The notes under the pieces: model-generated | Seen by the model: the letters and a program-made list of their open reading frames with translations, nothing else | What the model was told of the DNA's origin: nothing | Database searches by the model: none | From: Inia geoffrensis | Taxonomy: Eukaryota > Chordata > Mammalia > Artiodactyla > Iniidae | Length of the DNA stretch: 64,000 bases | Direction: 5' to 3' | Assembly: GCA_036417435.1 (NCBI GenBank) | Contig: CM070901.1 | Coordinates: 65,034,501-65,098,500, forward strand | Translations under genes and position numbers: made by a program | In this document: piece by piece, positions 12,123 through 22,898 of the stretch | Layout: the number at the start of each line of letters is the position of its first letter | Numbering within the stretch: position 1 is the stretch's first letter

Positions 12123-12429
12123 TTCAAGGTCTTCTCTCCCTGAACTGCTCCATTTTCTTCAAATTTATGAGTCACTTTAAGTCTTTACTTCTTGTTAAGT
12201 CTTCCCTAGGTCACACAGAACATCATTTCACCCACTCTCTTTAGCCAATTGTCTTGTTACCTTGTTTCTTTATCTCTCCAATCCATCCACCTAGCACAAA
12301 CAGACTCTGGATTAATCCATTCAATCCAATTACTTCCTTTGTCTTCTCCTATACTTCAGGTACTGTGGCTATTCAAGAAAATTACAACTTGATATATATT
12401 ATGGCTTCTGTAAATTAATGGTTGATTTC
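12123..12429. other. No gene or repeat assigned
   Basis: Pyrimidine-rich unassigned sequence. Confidence 0.35.
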
Positions 12430-12510
12430 TTTAATAAATATCCATTGAGCATTTACTGTGTACCAGACACTGTAGTAGATTCTAAGCACACAAAGATAAA
12501 CAAAATGGGC
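12430..12510 (-). mobile_element. L2/MIR 3'-end fragment, antisense
   Basis: 'AATAAATATCCATTGAGCAT', 'TACTGTGTACCAGACACTG' and 'AAAGATAAACAAAATGGGC' match the shared MIR/L2 end and adjoining L2 sequence in reverse. Confidence 0.6.
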
Positions 12511-12672
12511 TTCTAAGGTCTGTGACAGTGTGAACTACAGAAAGGTGGAGAGAGGGATTCAGAGAGGCAGAGAGGGAGAGAGAATCAATTGTTGGCAAAT
12601 GGTTTTACTCAGAGGTGCATTCCTTCCCTTATTACATCAGATGAACAGGTTAGAAAGGTTGGTAGGAAGGAA

Positions 12673-12835
12673 GTATTGTGTAATGAAAAGAGCATAAACG
12701 TGAAGTCAGATAGACCAAGGTTTGAATCAAGGAGGAGGTTAAAGTTGAGGGCAGATAGAAGGCTGCTGCAGTAAACTAGCAGTAATGAGAACCTGAACTA
12801 GGAGAGTGACAAAGACACTTGAGAAGAAAGAAGTT
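12673..12835. mobile_element. MIR 5' piece followed by L2-like piece
   Basis: 12673-12730 resembles the MIR head, sense ('GTAATGAAAAGAGCAT', 'AGATAGACCAAGGTTTGAATC'). From about 12735, 'GGCTGCTGCAGTAAACTAGC' and 'AATGAGAACCTGAACTAGG' resemble the antisense L2 also seen at 45.6 and 59.3 kb. Confidence 0.45.
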
Positions 12836-13629
12836 TTATCTGCTCTCACCTGACACTTTAATTTAAAAGTGAATGGCATGCTAAAAGTAGAAACATTTTC
12901 CGACTATTAGAAATGCTGTGTTTACCAGATGGTAGATTTTTAGATGAAAACAGAACATGTTCTTTACAAATTTCTAGGACAACTGCTTGGAAAATCAAAG
13001 GCAGCTGAGAAAGTACTGAGTCTCTGCTTTTTCAGGCAGTGAAACAATCTACCATTATATGGTAGGTAACTAGTCCAGAGCTATAATTTAATTTATTACC
13101 ATCTCAGCACAGACTACATATAACCTTCTTGAAGTGTGTCTGCAGAAACCTAGGAAACCCAGCAAAGGGTCCTTTCAGCCAGCCTGGCGGTGCCTGCTGG
13201 CATTTGGGGAGCACATCACTTTCAAATGGTCACCAAGTTAGGGACCATGTCCAACTCTGTGTTCAGTGCAACGCTGTTGAAGGGTCTCTGTGGGTGCTGG
13301 TTTCCCGATGCTGGCTGGAAAGCATAGTAATGCCCTGCTGGGCACAGAGGGGAGCTGGATACTTCCACACTGTCCCCTCCCCCCACTTCATTCTCAAAAT
13401 TCTTCTTTTTATCCAGGAAAATGCCTGGTAGAGGGGAGAATATATGATAGTTAGAGGCAGCCAGTGCTCTCACACTCTCTGCCAGGAGGTGTAATTTTGG
13501 GGCCAGGCATGGGGATTTTTTTTTCAGTGGAAATGCCAGAGATTATAATAACTTGGCAAAATTTCCTACATTAAATATCTGGGTCATGTAGTCTCTGCAA
13601 ACCATGCTCTTTCTTAACTCTAAACTAAG
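12836..13629. other. No gene or repeat assigned
   Basis: Frames at 13129-13431 (+) and 13222-13473 (-) overlap each other and show no recognisable domain. Confidence 0.4.
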
Positions 13630-13673
13630 TCTCCTTTCCTTCCTTCCTTCCTCCTTCTTTCCTTTTTTTTCTT
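13630..13673. repeat. Pyrimidine (CCTT)n simple repeat
   Basis: Tetranucleotide CCTT units decaying into a T-run. Confidence 0.85.
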
Positions 13674-13780
13674 TATAAATCTGTCCATCTATCTGTGGGT
13701 GCTAAAATAAGATATAGTTCTTGAATACTTACTTTGGACCAGAACTTGTTGGCAGAAAGGATTTGACGTAGGCTAGAATC

Positions 13781-13826
13781 AATCAATTAGACAAACAAAC
13801 AAATCAAGTAAACACACACACACACA
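13781..13826. repeat. (CAAA)n and (CA)n simple repeats
   Basis: ACAAACAAACAAAT, a short spacer, then eight CA units. Confidence 0.8.
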
Positions 13827-14125
13827 AATGAAACTTTACTAAAAAATAAGTAAAGGGCTAAAAAAATGTCATTAATCCTCAAGGACAGGAAAAACAGAAA
13901 AGGAGATAACAGTAGGTGGGTGAATTCAACACATTTTGGAAAAAAAGCAGAGACAAAGAAGTCAGTGGCATGGATGAAGTTATATTATAACTAATTGCCT
14001 GTAGTTGTAGACATTGATGTGAAATGAACCAGTTCATTCTGCAAAACCCTGAGAAGTTCAGTGTTTGGCATACATGGAAGACAAGAATGAGACACTGAAC
14101 TAAATGAGGTTAATTGAAAGTCTGC

Positions 14126-14137
14126 ACACAGAATCTT
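14126..14137 (-). repeat. Left target-site duplication of the large L1
   Basis: ACACAGAATCTT here is repeated exactly at 19613-19624, bracketing the L1. Confidence 0.8.
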
Positions 14138-15955
14138 ATTTTTTATTTTTTTTTATACAGCAGGTTCTTATTAGTCATCAGTTTTATACACATCAGTGTA
14201 TACATGTCAATCCCAATTGCCCAATTCATCCCACCCCCACCCCCTACTGCTTTCCCCCGTTGGTGTCCATATGTTTGTTCTCTACACCTGTGTCTCAATT
14301 ACTGCTCTGCAAACCGGTTCATCTGTACCATTTTCTAGTTTCCACATATATGCGTTAATATATGATATTTGTTTTTCTCTTTCTGACTTACTTCACTCTG
14401 TATGACAGTCTCTAGATCCATCCACGTCTCTACAAATGACCCAATTTCATTCCTTTTTATGGCTGAGTAATATTCCATTGTATATATGTACCAAATCTTC
14501 TTTATCCATTCGTCTGTTGATGGGCATTTAGGTTGCTTCCATGACCTGGCTATTGTAAATAGTGCTGCAATGAACACTGGGGTGCACGTGTCTTTTTGAA
14601 TTATGGTTTTCTCTGGGTACATGCACAGTAGTGGTATTGCTGGATCATATGGTAATTCTATTTCTAGTTCTTTAAGGAACCTCCATACTGTTCTCCTCAG
14701 TGGCTTATCAATTTACATTTCCACCAAGAGTGCAAGAGGGCTCCCTTTTCTCCACACCCTCTCCAGCATTTGTTGTTTGTAGATTTTCTGATGATGTCCA
14801 TTCTAACTGGTGTGAGGTGATACCTCATTGTAGTTTTGATTTGCATTTCTCTAATAATTAGTGTTGTTGAGCATCTTTTCATGTGCTTCTTGGCCATCTG
14901 TATGTCTTCTTTGGAGAAATGTCTATTTAGGTCTTCTGCCCATTTTTGGATTGAGTTGTTTGTTTTTTTTAATATTGAGCTGCATGAGCTGTTTATATAT
15001 TTTGGATATTAATGCTTCGTCCATTGATTCATTTGCAAATATTTTCTCCCATTCTGAAGGTTGTTTTTTTGTTTTGTTTATGGTTTTCTTTGCTGTGCAA
15101 AAGCTTTGAAGTTTCATTAGGTCCCATTTGTTTATTTTTGTTTTTATTTCCATTACTCTAGGAGGTGGATCAAAAAAGACCTTGCTGTGATTTATGTCAA
15201 AGAGTGTTCTTCCTATGTTTTCCTCTAAGAGTTTTATAGTGTCCGGTCTTACATTTAGGTTTCTAACCCATTTTGAGTTAATTTTTGTGTATGGTGTTAG
15301 GGAGTGTTCTAATTTCATTCTTTTACATGTAGCTGTCCAGTTTTCCCAGCACCATTTATTGAAGAGACTGACTTTTCTCCATTGTATATCCTTGCCTCCT
15401 TTGTCATAGATTAGTTGACCATAGGTGCGTGGGTTTATCTCTGTGTTTTCTATCTTTTTCCATTGATCTATGTTTCTGTTGTGCCAGTACCATATTGTCT
15501 TGATTACTGTAGCTTTGTAGTATAGTCTGAAGTCAGGGAGTCTGATTCCTCCAGCTCTGTTTTTTTTCCTCAAGACTGCTTTGGCTATTTGGGGTCTTTT
15601 GTGTCTCCATAAAAGTTTTAAGATTTTTTGTTCCAGTTCTGTAAAAAATGCCATTGGTAATTTGATAGTGATTGCATTGAATCTGTAGATTGCTTTGGGT
15701 AGTGTAATCATTTTCACAATATTGATTCTTCCAATCCAAGAACATGGTATATCTTTCCATCTGTTGGTATCATTTTTAATTTCTTTCATCAGTGTCTTAT
15801 AGTTTTCTGCATGCAGGTCTTTTGTCTCCCTAGGTAGGTTTATACCTAGGTATTTTATTCTTTTTGTTGCAATGGTAAATGGGAGTTTCCCTTAATTTCT
15901 CTTTCAGATTTTTCATCATTAGTGTATAGGAGTGCAAGAGGTTTCTGTGCATTAA

Positions 15956-16163
15956 TTTTTTTTTTTTTTTTTGCGGTGTGCGGGCCTCTCACTGTTGTGG
16001 CCTCTCCCGTTGTGGAGCACAGGCTCCGGACGCGCAGGCTCAGTGGACGTGGCTCACGGGCCCAGCTGCTCCGCGGCATGTGGAATCCTCCCGGACCAGG
16101 GCATGAACCCGTGTCCCCTGCATCGGCAGGCGGACTCTCAATTACTGTGCCACCGGGGAAGCA
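15956..16163 (-). mobile_element. CHR SINE, short form, antisense, inside L1 ORF2
   Basis: Target duplication 'CTGTGCATTAATTTTT' occurs at 15945 and again at 16164. The insertion splits the reverse transcriptase just after '[13 protein letters not shown]', so it postdates the L1. Confidence 0.94.
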
Positions 16164-16980
16164 CTGTGCATTAATTTTTTATCCTGCGAATTTACCAGAT
16201 TCATTGATGAGCTCTAGTAGTTTTCTGCTGGCATCTTTAGAATACTCTATGTATAGTATCATGTCGTCTGCAAACAGTGACAGTTTTACTTCTTCTCTTC
16301 CAATTTGTGTTCCTTTTATTTCTTTTTCTTCTCGGATTGCCATGGCTAGGACTTCCAAAACTATGTTGAGTAATAGTGGTGAGAGTGGACATCCTTGTCT
16401 TGTTCCTGATCTTAGAGGAAATGCTTTCAGTTTTTCACCATTGAGAATGATGTTTGCTGTGGGTTTGTTGTATATGACCTTTATTATGTTGAGGTAGGTT
16501 CCCTCTATGCCCACTTTCTGGAGAGTTTTTATCATAAATGGGTGTTGAATTTTGTCAAAAGCTTTTTCTGCATCTACTGAGATGATCATATGTTTTTTCT
16601 TGTTCAATTTGTTAATATGGTGTATCACATTGATTGATTTGCATATATTGAAGAATCCTTGCATCCCTGGGATAAATCCCACTTGATCATGGTGAATGAT
16701 CCTTTTAATGTGTTGTTGGATTCTGTTTGCTAATATTTTGTTGAGGATTTTTGCATCTCTATTCATCAGTGATATTGGTCTGTAATTTTCTTTTTTTGTA
16801 GTATTTCTGTCTGGTTTTGGTATTGGGGTGATGGTAGCCTCATAGAATCTGTTTGGGAGTGTTCATTCCTCCAGAAATTTTTGGAACAGTTTGAGAAGGG
16901 TGAGTGTTAGCTCTTCTCTAAATGTTTGATAGAATTCACCTGTGAAGCCATCTGGTCCTGGACTTTTGTTTGTTGGGAGA

Positions 16981-17130
16981 TTTTTTTTTTAAATTTAATC
17001 TTATTATTTTTTTTATACATCAGGTTCTTACTCATCAATTTTGTACACATCAGTGTATACATGTCTATCCCAATCCCCCAATTCATCACACCACCATCCC
17101 CACCCCACCCCCACCTCTTTCCCCCATTGG
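16981..17130 (-). mobile_element. Severely 5'-truncated L1 tail nested in L1 ORF2
   Basis: About 150 bp of 3' UTR of the same type as the host element ('CAGGTTCTTACTCATCA', 'TACACATCAGTGTATACATG') interrupts ORF2. The host frame text 'TTGGGAGATTTTT' on the left resumes as 'TTGGAAGATTTTTAATCACA' on the right, which serves as the target duplication. Confidence 0.85.
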
Positions 17131-18559
17131 AAGATTTTTAATCACAGTTTCAATTTCATTTCTTGTGATTGGTCTGTTCATATTTTCTATTTCTTCCTGG
17201 TTCAGTCTTGGAAGGTTATACTTCTCTAAGAATTTGTCCATTTCTTCCAGATTGTCCATTTTATTGGCATAGAGTTGCTTATAGTAGTCTTTTAGGATGC
17301 TTTGTATTTCTGTGGTCTATTTCTGTTGTAACTTCTCCTTTTTCATTTCTAATTTTATTGATTTGAGTCCTCTCCCTCTGTTTCTTGATCAGTCTGGCTA
17401 ATGGTTTATCAATTCTGTTTATCTTCTCAAAGAACCAGCTTTTAGTTTTATTGTTCTTTGTTATTGTTTTCTTTGTTTCTAATTCATTTATTTCTGCTCT
17501 GATCTTTATGATTTCTTTCCTTCTGCTAACTTTGTGTTTTGTTTGTTTTTCTTTCTCTAGTTCCTTTAGGTGTAAGGTTAGATTGTTTATTTGAGATTTT
17601 TCTTGTTTCTTGAGGTAGGCTTCTATAGCTATAAACTTCCCTCTTAGGACTGCTTTTGCTGCATCCCATAGGTTTTGGATCATTGTGTTTTCATTGTCAT
17701 TTGTCTCTAGGTATTTTTTGATTTCCTCTTTGATTTCTTCAGTGATCTTTTGGTTATTTGGTAACGTATTGTTTAGCCTCCATGTGTTTGTGTTTTTTAC
17801 TTTTTTTCCCTGTAATTCATTTCTAATCTCATAATGTTGTGATCAGACAAGATGTCTGATATGATTTCAATTTTCTTAAATTTACTGAGGCTTGATTTGT
17901 GACCCAAGATGTGATCTATTCTGGAGAATGCTCCCTGCGCACTTGAGAGGAAAGTGTAATCTGCTGTTTTTGGATGGAATGTCCTATACATACCAATTAA
18001 ATCTATCTGGTCTATTGTTCCATTTAGTGCTTCTGTTTCCTTATTTAGTTTCATTTTGGATGATCTGTCCATTGGCATAAGTGAGGTGTTAAAGTCCCCC
18101 ACTATTACTGTGTTACTTTCAACTTCCTCTTTTATAGCTGTTAGCAGTTGCCTTATGTATTGAGGTGCTCCTATGTTGGGTGCATATATATTTATAATTG
18201 TTATATCTTCTTCTTGGATTGATCCCTTGATCATTATGTAGTGTCCTTCCTTGTCTCTTGTAACATTCTTTATTTTAAAGTCTTTTATCTGATATGAGTA
18301 TCACTGCTCCATCTTTCTTTTGATTTCCATTTGCATGTAGTATCTTTTTCCATCCCCTCACTTTCAGTCTGTATGTGTCCCTAGGTCTGAAGTGGGTCTC
18401 TTGTAGACAGCATATATATGGGTTTTGATTTTGTATCCATTCAGCAAGCCTGTGTCTTTTGGTTGGAGCATTTAATCCATTCATATTTAAGGTAATTATC
18501 AGTATGTATATTCCTATGACCATTTTCTTAATTGTTTTGGGTTTGTTTTTGTAGGTCCT

Positions 18560-19500
18560 TTTCTTCTCTTGTATTTCTCACTTAGAGAAGTTCCTTTAGC
18601 ATTTGTTGTAGAGCTGGTTTGGTGGTGCTGAATTTTCTTAGCTTTTGCTTGTCTGTAAAGCTTTTGCTTGTCTGTAAAGCTTTTGATTTCTCCAGTGAAT
18701 CTGAATGATATCCTTGCCCGGTAGCGTAATCTTGGTTTTAGGTTCTTGTCTTTCATCTCTTTAAGTATATCATGCCACTCCCTTCTGGCTTGTAGAGTTT
18801 GTGCTGAAAAATCAGCTGTTAACCTTATGGGAGCTCCCTTGTATGTTATTTGTCACTTTTCCCTTGCTGCTTTGAATAATTTTTCTTTGTCTTTTTGCCA
18901 ATTTGATTACTATGTGTCTTGGCATGTTTCTCCTTGTGTTTATCCTATATGGGACTTACTGTGCTTCCTGGGCTTGGGTGGCTATTTCCTTTCCCATGTT
19001 AGGGAAGTTTTTGACTATAATCTCTTGAAATATTTTCTCTGGCCCTTTCTCTCTGTCTTCTCCTTCTGGGATCCCTATAATGCGAATGTTGTTGCATTTA
19101 ATGTTGTCCAGAGGTCTCTTAGGCTGTCTTCATTTCTTTTCATTATTTTTTCTTTATTCTGTTCCACAGCAGTGAATTCCACCATTCTGTCTTCCAGGTC
19201 ACTTATCCTTTCTTCTGCCTCAGTTATTCTGCTATTGATTCCTTCTAGTGTAGTTTTCATTTCAGTTATTGTATTGTTCATCTCTGTTTGTTTGTTCTTT
19301 AATTCTTCTAGGTCTTTGTTAAACATTTCTTGCATCTTCTTGGTCTTTGCCTCCATTGTTTTTCCGAGGTCCTGGATCATCTTCACTATCATTATTCTGA
19401 ATTCTTTTTCTGGAAGGTTTCCTATCTCCACTTCATTTAGTTGTTTTTGTGGCATTTTATCTTGTTCCTTCATCTGGTACATAGCCCTCTGCCTTTTCAT
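18560..19500 (-). pseudogene. L1 ORF1 relic (RNA-binding coiled-coil protein)
   Basis: ORF1 protein is the trimeric RNA chaperone that coats L1 RNA. 19500-19075 on the minus strand encodes 141 residues starting at a Met (MKRQRAMYQMKEQDK...) that form a charged heptad-rich coiled coil ('LEELKNKQTEMNNTITEMK', 'ITEAEERISDLEDRMVEF'). The frame then slips before the RNA-recognition part. The C-terminal part reappears below 18756 ('RISFRFTGEIKSFTDKQK'). A 19-bp tandem duplication at 18641-18678 adds another shift. The 3' limit is approximate. Confidence 0.85.
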
Positions 19501-19612
19501 CTTGTCTGTCTTTCTGTGAATGTGTTTTTTGTTCTACAGGCTGCAGGATTGTATTTCTTCTTGCTTCTGCTGTCTGCCCTCTGGTGGATGAGGCTATCTA
19601 AGAGACTTGTGG

Positions 19613-19624
19613 ACACAGAATCTT
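19613..19624 (-). repeat. Right target-site duplication of the large L1
   Basis: ACACAGAATCTT, identical to 14126-14137. Confidence 0.8.
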
Positions 19625-20170
19625 TGGACTACACATATCCTTTGCTGCCTATGAAGCTAGGAGTTTAGGTGTGGTCTCCGGTCTCTCCTGGTAGTACAAA
19701 GGTTTATACTGTGGAGAAAGTATATATATCAGCTTCTGGGATAGCGGTGGTTATAGTGGAGTGCAGGATTGAGATGTGAGTTAAGAACAAAGGGATTAAA
19801 TGAGAATCTACGTAGCGTAGTATGAGATACTTCAACTCCCTTCTCATGCTCAGATTCTAGAATGTCAGCAGACAGAGATATCTGCTCTGTTCTTTTCTTC
19901 TATCTACCCCACCCTCATAGTAGAATAAAGACCTCTCTGGAGACAGGACATTCCGTCATTGATATTTGGTGGCTTCCATTGAATGCTAATCTCCAGTTCC
20001 TATCATTTTTCAAGAAACCTCTGAGAGGAAGCTCTACCTTTGCATACAGAACCATATTCACACTTAAAAATGAAAACCAAAGTTGTCAGGTAGATGGGGA
20101 AAGCCTCCAAAATGAAAAAGGATGTCTAAAACAAAAAGTAAAAAATGAACCTAGAGGAAACTGCCATTGC
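19625..20170. other. No gene assigned; possible start of an old L1/HAL1 copy
   Basis: A 104-codon frame at 19862-20176 (+) flows directly into L1-like sequence, so it is more likely degraded repeat than a gene. Confidence 0.35.
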
Positions 20171-20894
20171 AGGTAGGAAAAATAAAATAAACATTCCAGA
20201 ATTATAATCCCCAAAGAAATAAGAGAAAATGCTGCTTCCAAGAAACAAAGACAAGAATGCTACTATAATAGAATATTCAGGAAAAAAGTTTTGAAAAAAG
20301 TAATAGGAATATAAATTTCAATATTACAGTTGGAGAAAAATATTTAGGAGATCTGCTGGAAAGTAGAATAAGTCAAAGCAATAGAACACTAGAGAGAAAC
20401 AGGTAAGAAAATTAGAGAATTAATACAACAGCTGACTAGTAGTATTTCTAGAAAGAAAGTAGAGAAAGATGTTAGATATTGCCAAAGAAATAACATGAGA
20501 AAATTTCCAAAAGCTGAAGGTTGTAGACTGAAAAGACTCACAAAGTGTTTAGCACTATGTAAAAATACCACACTCAGAAAGCTATCTCTGTATGAAATTT
20601 CAAAGCCACAGAAGTAAAGAGAAGATCTTAAAACCTGAGCGAGAGAAAGAGGGAGAGAGAGAAGAAAGGAGAGGAAGTGAGGAGAGAGAAAAGGAGAAAA
20701 AACAAGTTTCATACCAATAAATAAATAAATGACATAGAATGTCTCAAGAGCAGCACTGGGTGTAAGAGGATGCTGGGCGCTAAAAATTCCAAGGAAATTA
20801 TTTCTAAACAAGAATTCTATAGCCATTTAAACTGTTAATGATTGGTGATGTACAAAAGCATGTTTAAAAATATAAGAATTAAAAGAAACGTGAA
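20171..20894 (+). mobile_element. HAL1/old L1-like fragment, sense
   Basis: A-rich sense text with 'AAAATTCCAAGGAAATTAT' and 'AAGAATTCTATAGCCA', resembling the region before 'attctatacccagccaaac' in old L1/HAL1 copies. A purine block (20640-20702) lies inside. Interrupted on the right by a SINE. Confidence 0.5.
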
Positions 20895-21102
20895 GGCTTC
20901 CCTGGTGGCGCAGTGGTTGAGAGTCCGCCTGCCGATGCAGGGGACACGGGTTCGTGCCCCGTTCCGGGAGGATCCCACATGCTGCGGAGCCGCTGGGCAC
21001 GTGAGCCATGGCTGCTGAGCCTGCGCATCTGGAGCCTGTGCTCCACAACGGGAGAGGCCACAACAGTGAGAGGCCCGCGTACCGCAAAAAAAAAAAAAAA
21101 AG
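20895..21102 (+). mobile_element. CHR SINE, short form, sense
   Basis: Starts 'GGCTTCCCTGGTGGCGCAG' with box A TGGCGCAGTGG and box B GGTTCGTGCCC, and ends in a 16-base A-tail. Exact 14-bp target duplication AAAAGAAACGTGAA at 20881 and 21103. One of the best-preserved copies, with pol III promoter boxes intact. Confidence 0.96.
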
Positions 21103-21116
21103 AAAAGAAACGTGAA

Positions 21117-21870
21117 CTGGAATGCCATATAGAGGTAGATAAAAGTTTGCTCATTCCTCACACAGTGTACCATGATGAGTTCCAAATGAATAACAGCAGT
21201 GAAAAATAAAACCGTAGATACACTAGATGAAAACACAGGGGAATTCCTTCATATTCTAAAAGCAAACAAGATATGCCTCACTCTCTAGAAGCAATGAAGA
21301 AAAAGATTAGTAAATTTGACGATATAAAAAACAAACAAAAAGAGAACTCCACCAAGTCATGACAATAAAGACTATAAGCTAAATACAAACATAAACAAAA
21401 GAACTGGAAAAATATTTGCAAATTACAATACAAAGGGTTAATACCCCTAATATATAAAAAACCTAAAATAGAGATACAAAAAGTACAAATACTCTATAGA
21501 AAAATGGACAAAATTTATAAATACAGAGTTCACAGGGAGAAAAAAAGGCATAGGACCTTAAAATATTAAAATATGTTCAATCTTATTATAACAAGCAATG
21601 CACAATTAAATGAGATTGAAATACCACTTCTCACCTTTTAGATGGATAAATTCCAAAGTTTTGATAACATACTATATTTGATAGGGTGCAGGGATAGTTA
21701 CTGATAATGAGTCACTTCATATTTTTAGACCATACTTTGGGAGATATTTAATTTTTACAGATATAAAATCAGATGATAAATGCAGCAAACTATCAAAACT
21801 ACAAAGGTTAAAAAACGTAAATTCCTATATTATATGAAGTAAAAGATACTCTATTTTATATTTATCTCTC
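21117..21870 (+). mobile_element. Old L1 ORF2 fragment, sense
   Basis: Sense ORF2 C-terminal order: 'GATGAAAACACAGGGGAAT', 'AAAACAAACAAAAAGAGAAC', 'TATTTGCAAATTACAATACA', 'GGGTTAATACCC', 'AAATACTCTATAGAAAAATGG', then 'GATTGAAATACCACTTCTCA'. Highly degraded. Confidence 0.75.
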
Positions 21871-21957
21871 TAAACCTTTGAGATATAGCTGTTTGTTCTA
21901 ATATTTTGAACTTTCCAACATGATAGAAATAACAAGGGTTTTAGATTCAGAGACATC

Positions 21958-22140
21958 TCAGTTCTAATTCACTACTTTAGTGATTATGGGAAACAGGCTA
22001 TTTAAAAACTTTTTGAGTCCCAGTTTATTCACTTGTAAGCTCAATGTAATTAAACCTATACCTGAATGCTATTTTAATTTTTCTGGGAAATCATATATGT
22101 AAGCCCCCAGCACACAGTAAGTGTTCAATGAATGTTAGGC
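21958..22140 (+). mobile_element. MIR SINE, sense
   Basis: 'AGTTCTAATTCACTACTTTA', 'TTTTTGAGTCCCAGTTTATT', and the tail 'CAGCACACAGTAAGTGTTCA' follow the MIR order. Confidence 0.75.
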
Positions 22141-22720
22141 ATCTTTTCCAACCCTGAACAATCAGAGCCCTAGGTAATAAAATATAAAAGAAATAATGAA
22201 AGTTTAGTCTTTATTATAATTTTTAAATTCATAATTAACATCTCCTATATGTGTGAGCTATCTTCTAATGATCTCTTGGAAAAGGAGGAATGGCTGCCTT
22301 TGAGCCTACAATCTCTCATATTATGGCATGCTCTCTGAAATATTTTTTTCCTAAACAATATAGTATTTTTAAAAGAAGACAAATTATACTCAAATCATTT
22401 CAATCAGTGCTAGCTTGTTTGTTAGAGAAATCAATGCTAGTTTATGTTGGTTAGAGAAATCATCTGATGAAATTATTAAAATAAAAGGAGGCAAATATAT
22501 TAGTAATTTAGTCATTATTTTGGGGGGTATACTCTCACAATTCCAAGTGTTTGATATCATTGTGAACAACTTAAAAAAAGCAGAACAGATAGGTGGTTAA
22601 GTTTTGGGAAAAATATGCAATAAATTATGGTGCTCTTATTATAATATGTGAATGAAATTATGGATTGTCCAAGTGCTATGTGAATAGGTACTTGCCGTTT
22701 GGAATCTAATTTCCAACAAA
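22141..22720. other. No gene or repeat assigned
   Basis: AT-rich. A 61-codon frame at 22415-22600 has no recognisable features. Confidence 0.4.
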
Positions 22721-22727
22721 GCGACAC

Positions 22728-22898
22728 ATGGATTCAGAGTACAGCACCTCAAACGACTTCAAAGGCAGTGAGGAGGATGTGCTTTATAAAACTGTACTAG
22801 ATGACTCAAAATGTGACTTTAATAATGAAAGAGTTATTCATACTAAAGGTGCACATGAAGAATTTGAGAATAATTGTTTCATGAAATGTGAGCGTTAG
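22728..22898 (+). CDS. Unassigned 56-residue ORF, candidate exon or relic
   Basis: Not recognised. ATG to TAG encodes a hydrophilic, acidic peptide beginning MDSEYSTSNDFKGSEEDVLY and ending FMKCER, with no membrane segment or known motif. It stands out because the surrounding sequence is AT-rich and non-coding in character while this stretch uses mixed, protein-like codons. A GTGAGC that could serve as a 5' splice site lies just before the stop, and an upstream 'AACAAAG' could be a weak acceptor. It may be chance, a fragment of a processed pseudogene, or an exon. An in-frame stop lies seven codons upstream of the ATG. Confidence 0.18.
   Translation: MDSEYSTSNDFKGSEEDVLYKTVLDDSKCDFNNERVIHTKGAHEEFENNCFMKCER

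Larger units (their letters stand above)
14335..18523 (-). pseudogene. L1 ORF2 relic (endonuclease / reverse transcriptase)
   Basis: The minus strand encodes L1 ORF2 protein in broken pieces. 18523-18275 is the start of the endonuclease, with 'NMNGLNAPTKRHRLAEWI' and the catalytic 'CLQETH' motif. 18234-17797 carries 'GDFNT' and 'SDHN', the rest of the AP-endonuclease site. 17683-17279 is the linker to the polymerase. 16766-16179 is the reverse transcriptase, with '[13 protein letters not shown]', '[10 protein letters not shown]' and the metal-binding 'FADD' motif. 15789-14923 is the thumb and following region ('[12 protein letters not shown]'). 14897-14697 has the Cys-rich C-terminus '[18 protein letters not shown]', and 14622-14335 is the end. 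In an intact element this protein nicks target DNA and primes reverse transcription there. Frame changes between pieces plus the SINE and L1 insertions make it non-functional. Confidence 0.93.
14138..19612 (-). mobile_element. Nearly complete L1 element, antisense, dead
   Basis: About 5.5 kb between identical 12-bp duplications. Reading the minus strand it holds a short stub of 5' UTR, ORF1, ORF2 and a 3' UTR of the 'TACACATCAGTGTATACATG' type ending in a weak A-rich tail. Two later insertions interrupt it: a CHR SINE (15956-16163) and a short L1 tail (about 16981-17130). Frameshifts and stops in both ORFs make it immobile. The 5' UTR is truncated. Confidence 0.93.

Noticed and set aside
15922..16497. 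191-codon plus-strand open frame
   Set aside because: It is the antisense of a CHR SINE joined to antisense L1 ORF2. All frames containing 'CGLSRC', '[11 protein letters not shown]' or '[12 protein letters not shown]' are SINE translations.
18746..19519. 257-codon plus-strand open frame, hydrophobic
   Set aside because: Mirror of the L1 ORF1 coiled coil on the other strand; A-rich coding sequence gives F/S/L-rich antisense frames.
20895..21102. tRNA-like gene
   Set aside because: Box A and box B are those of the SINE head; the sequence does not fold as a complete tRNA and continues into the SINE body and A-tail.
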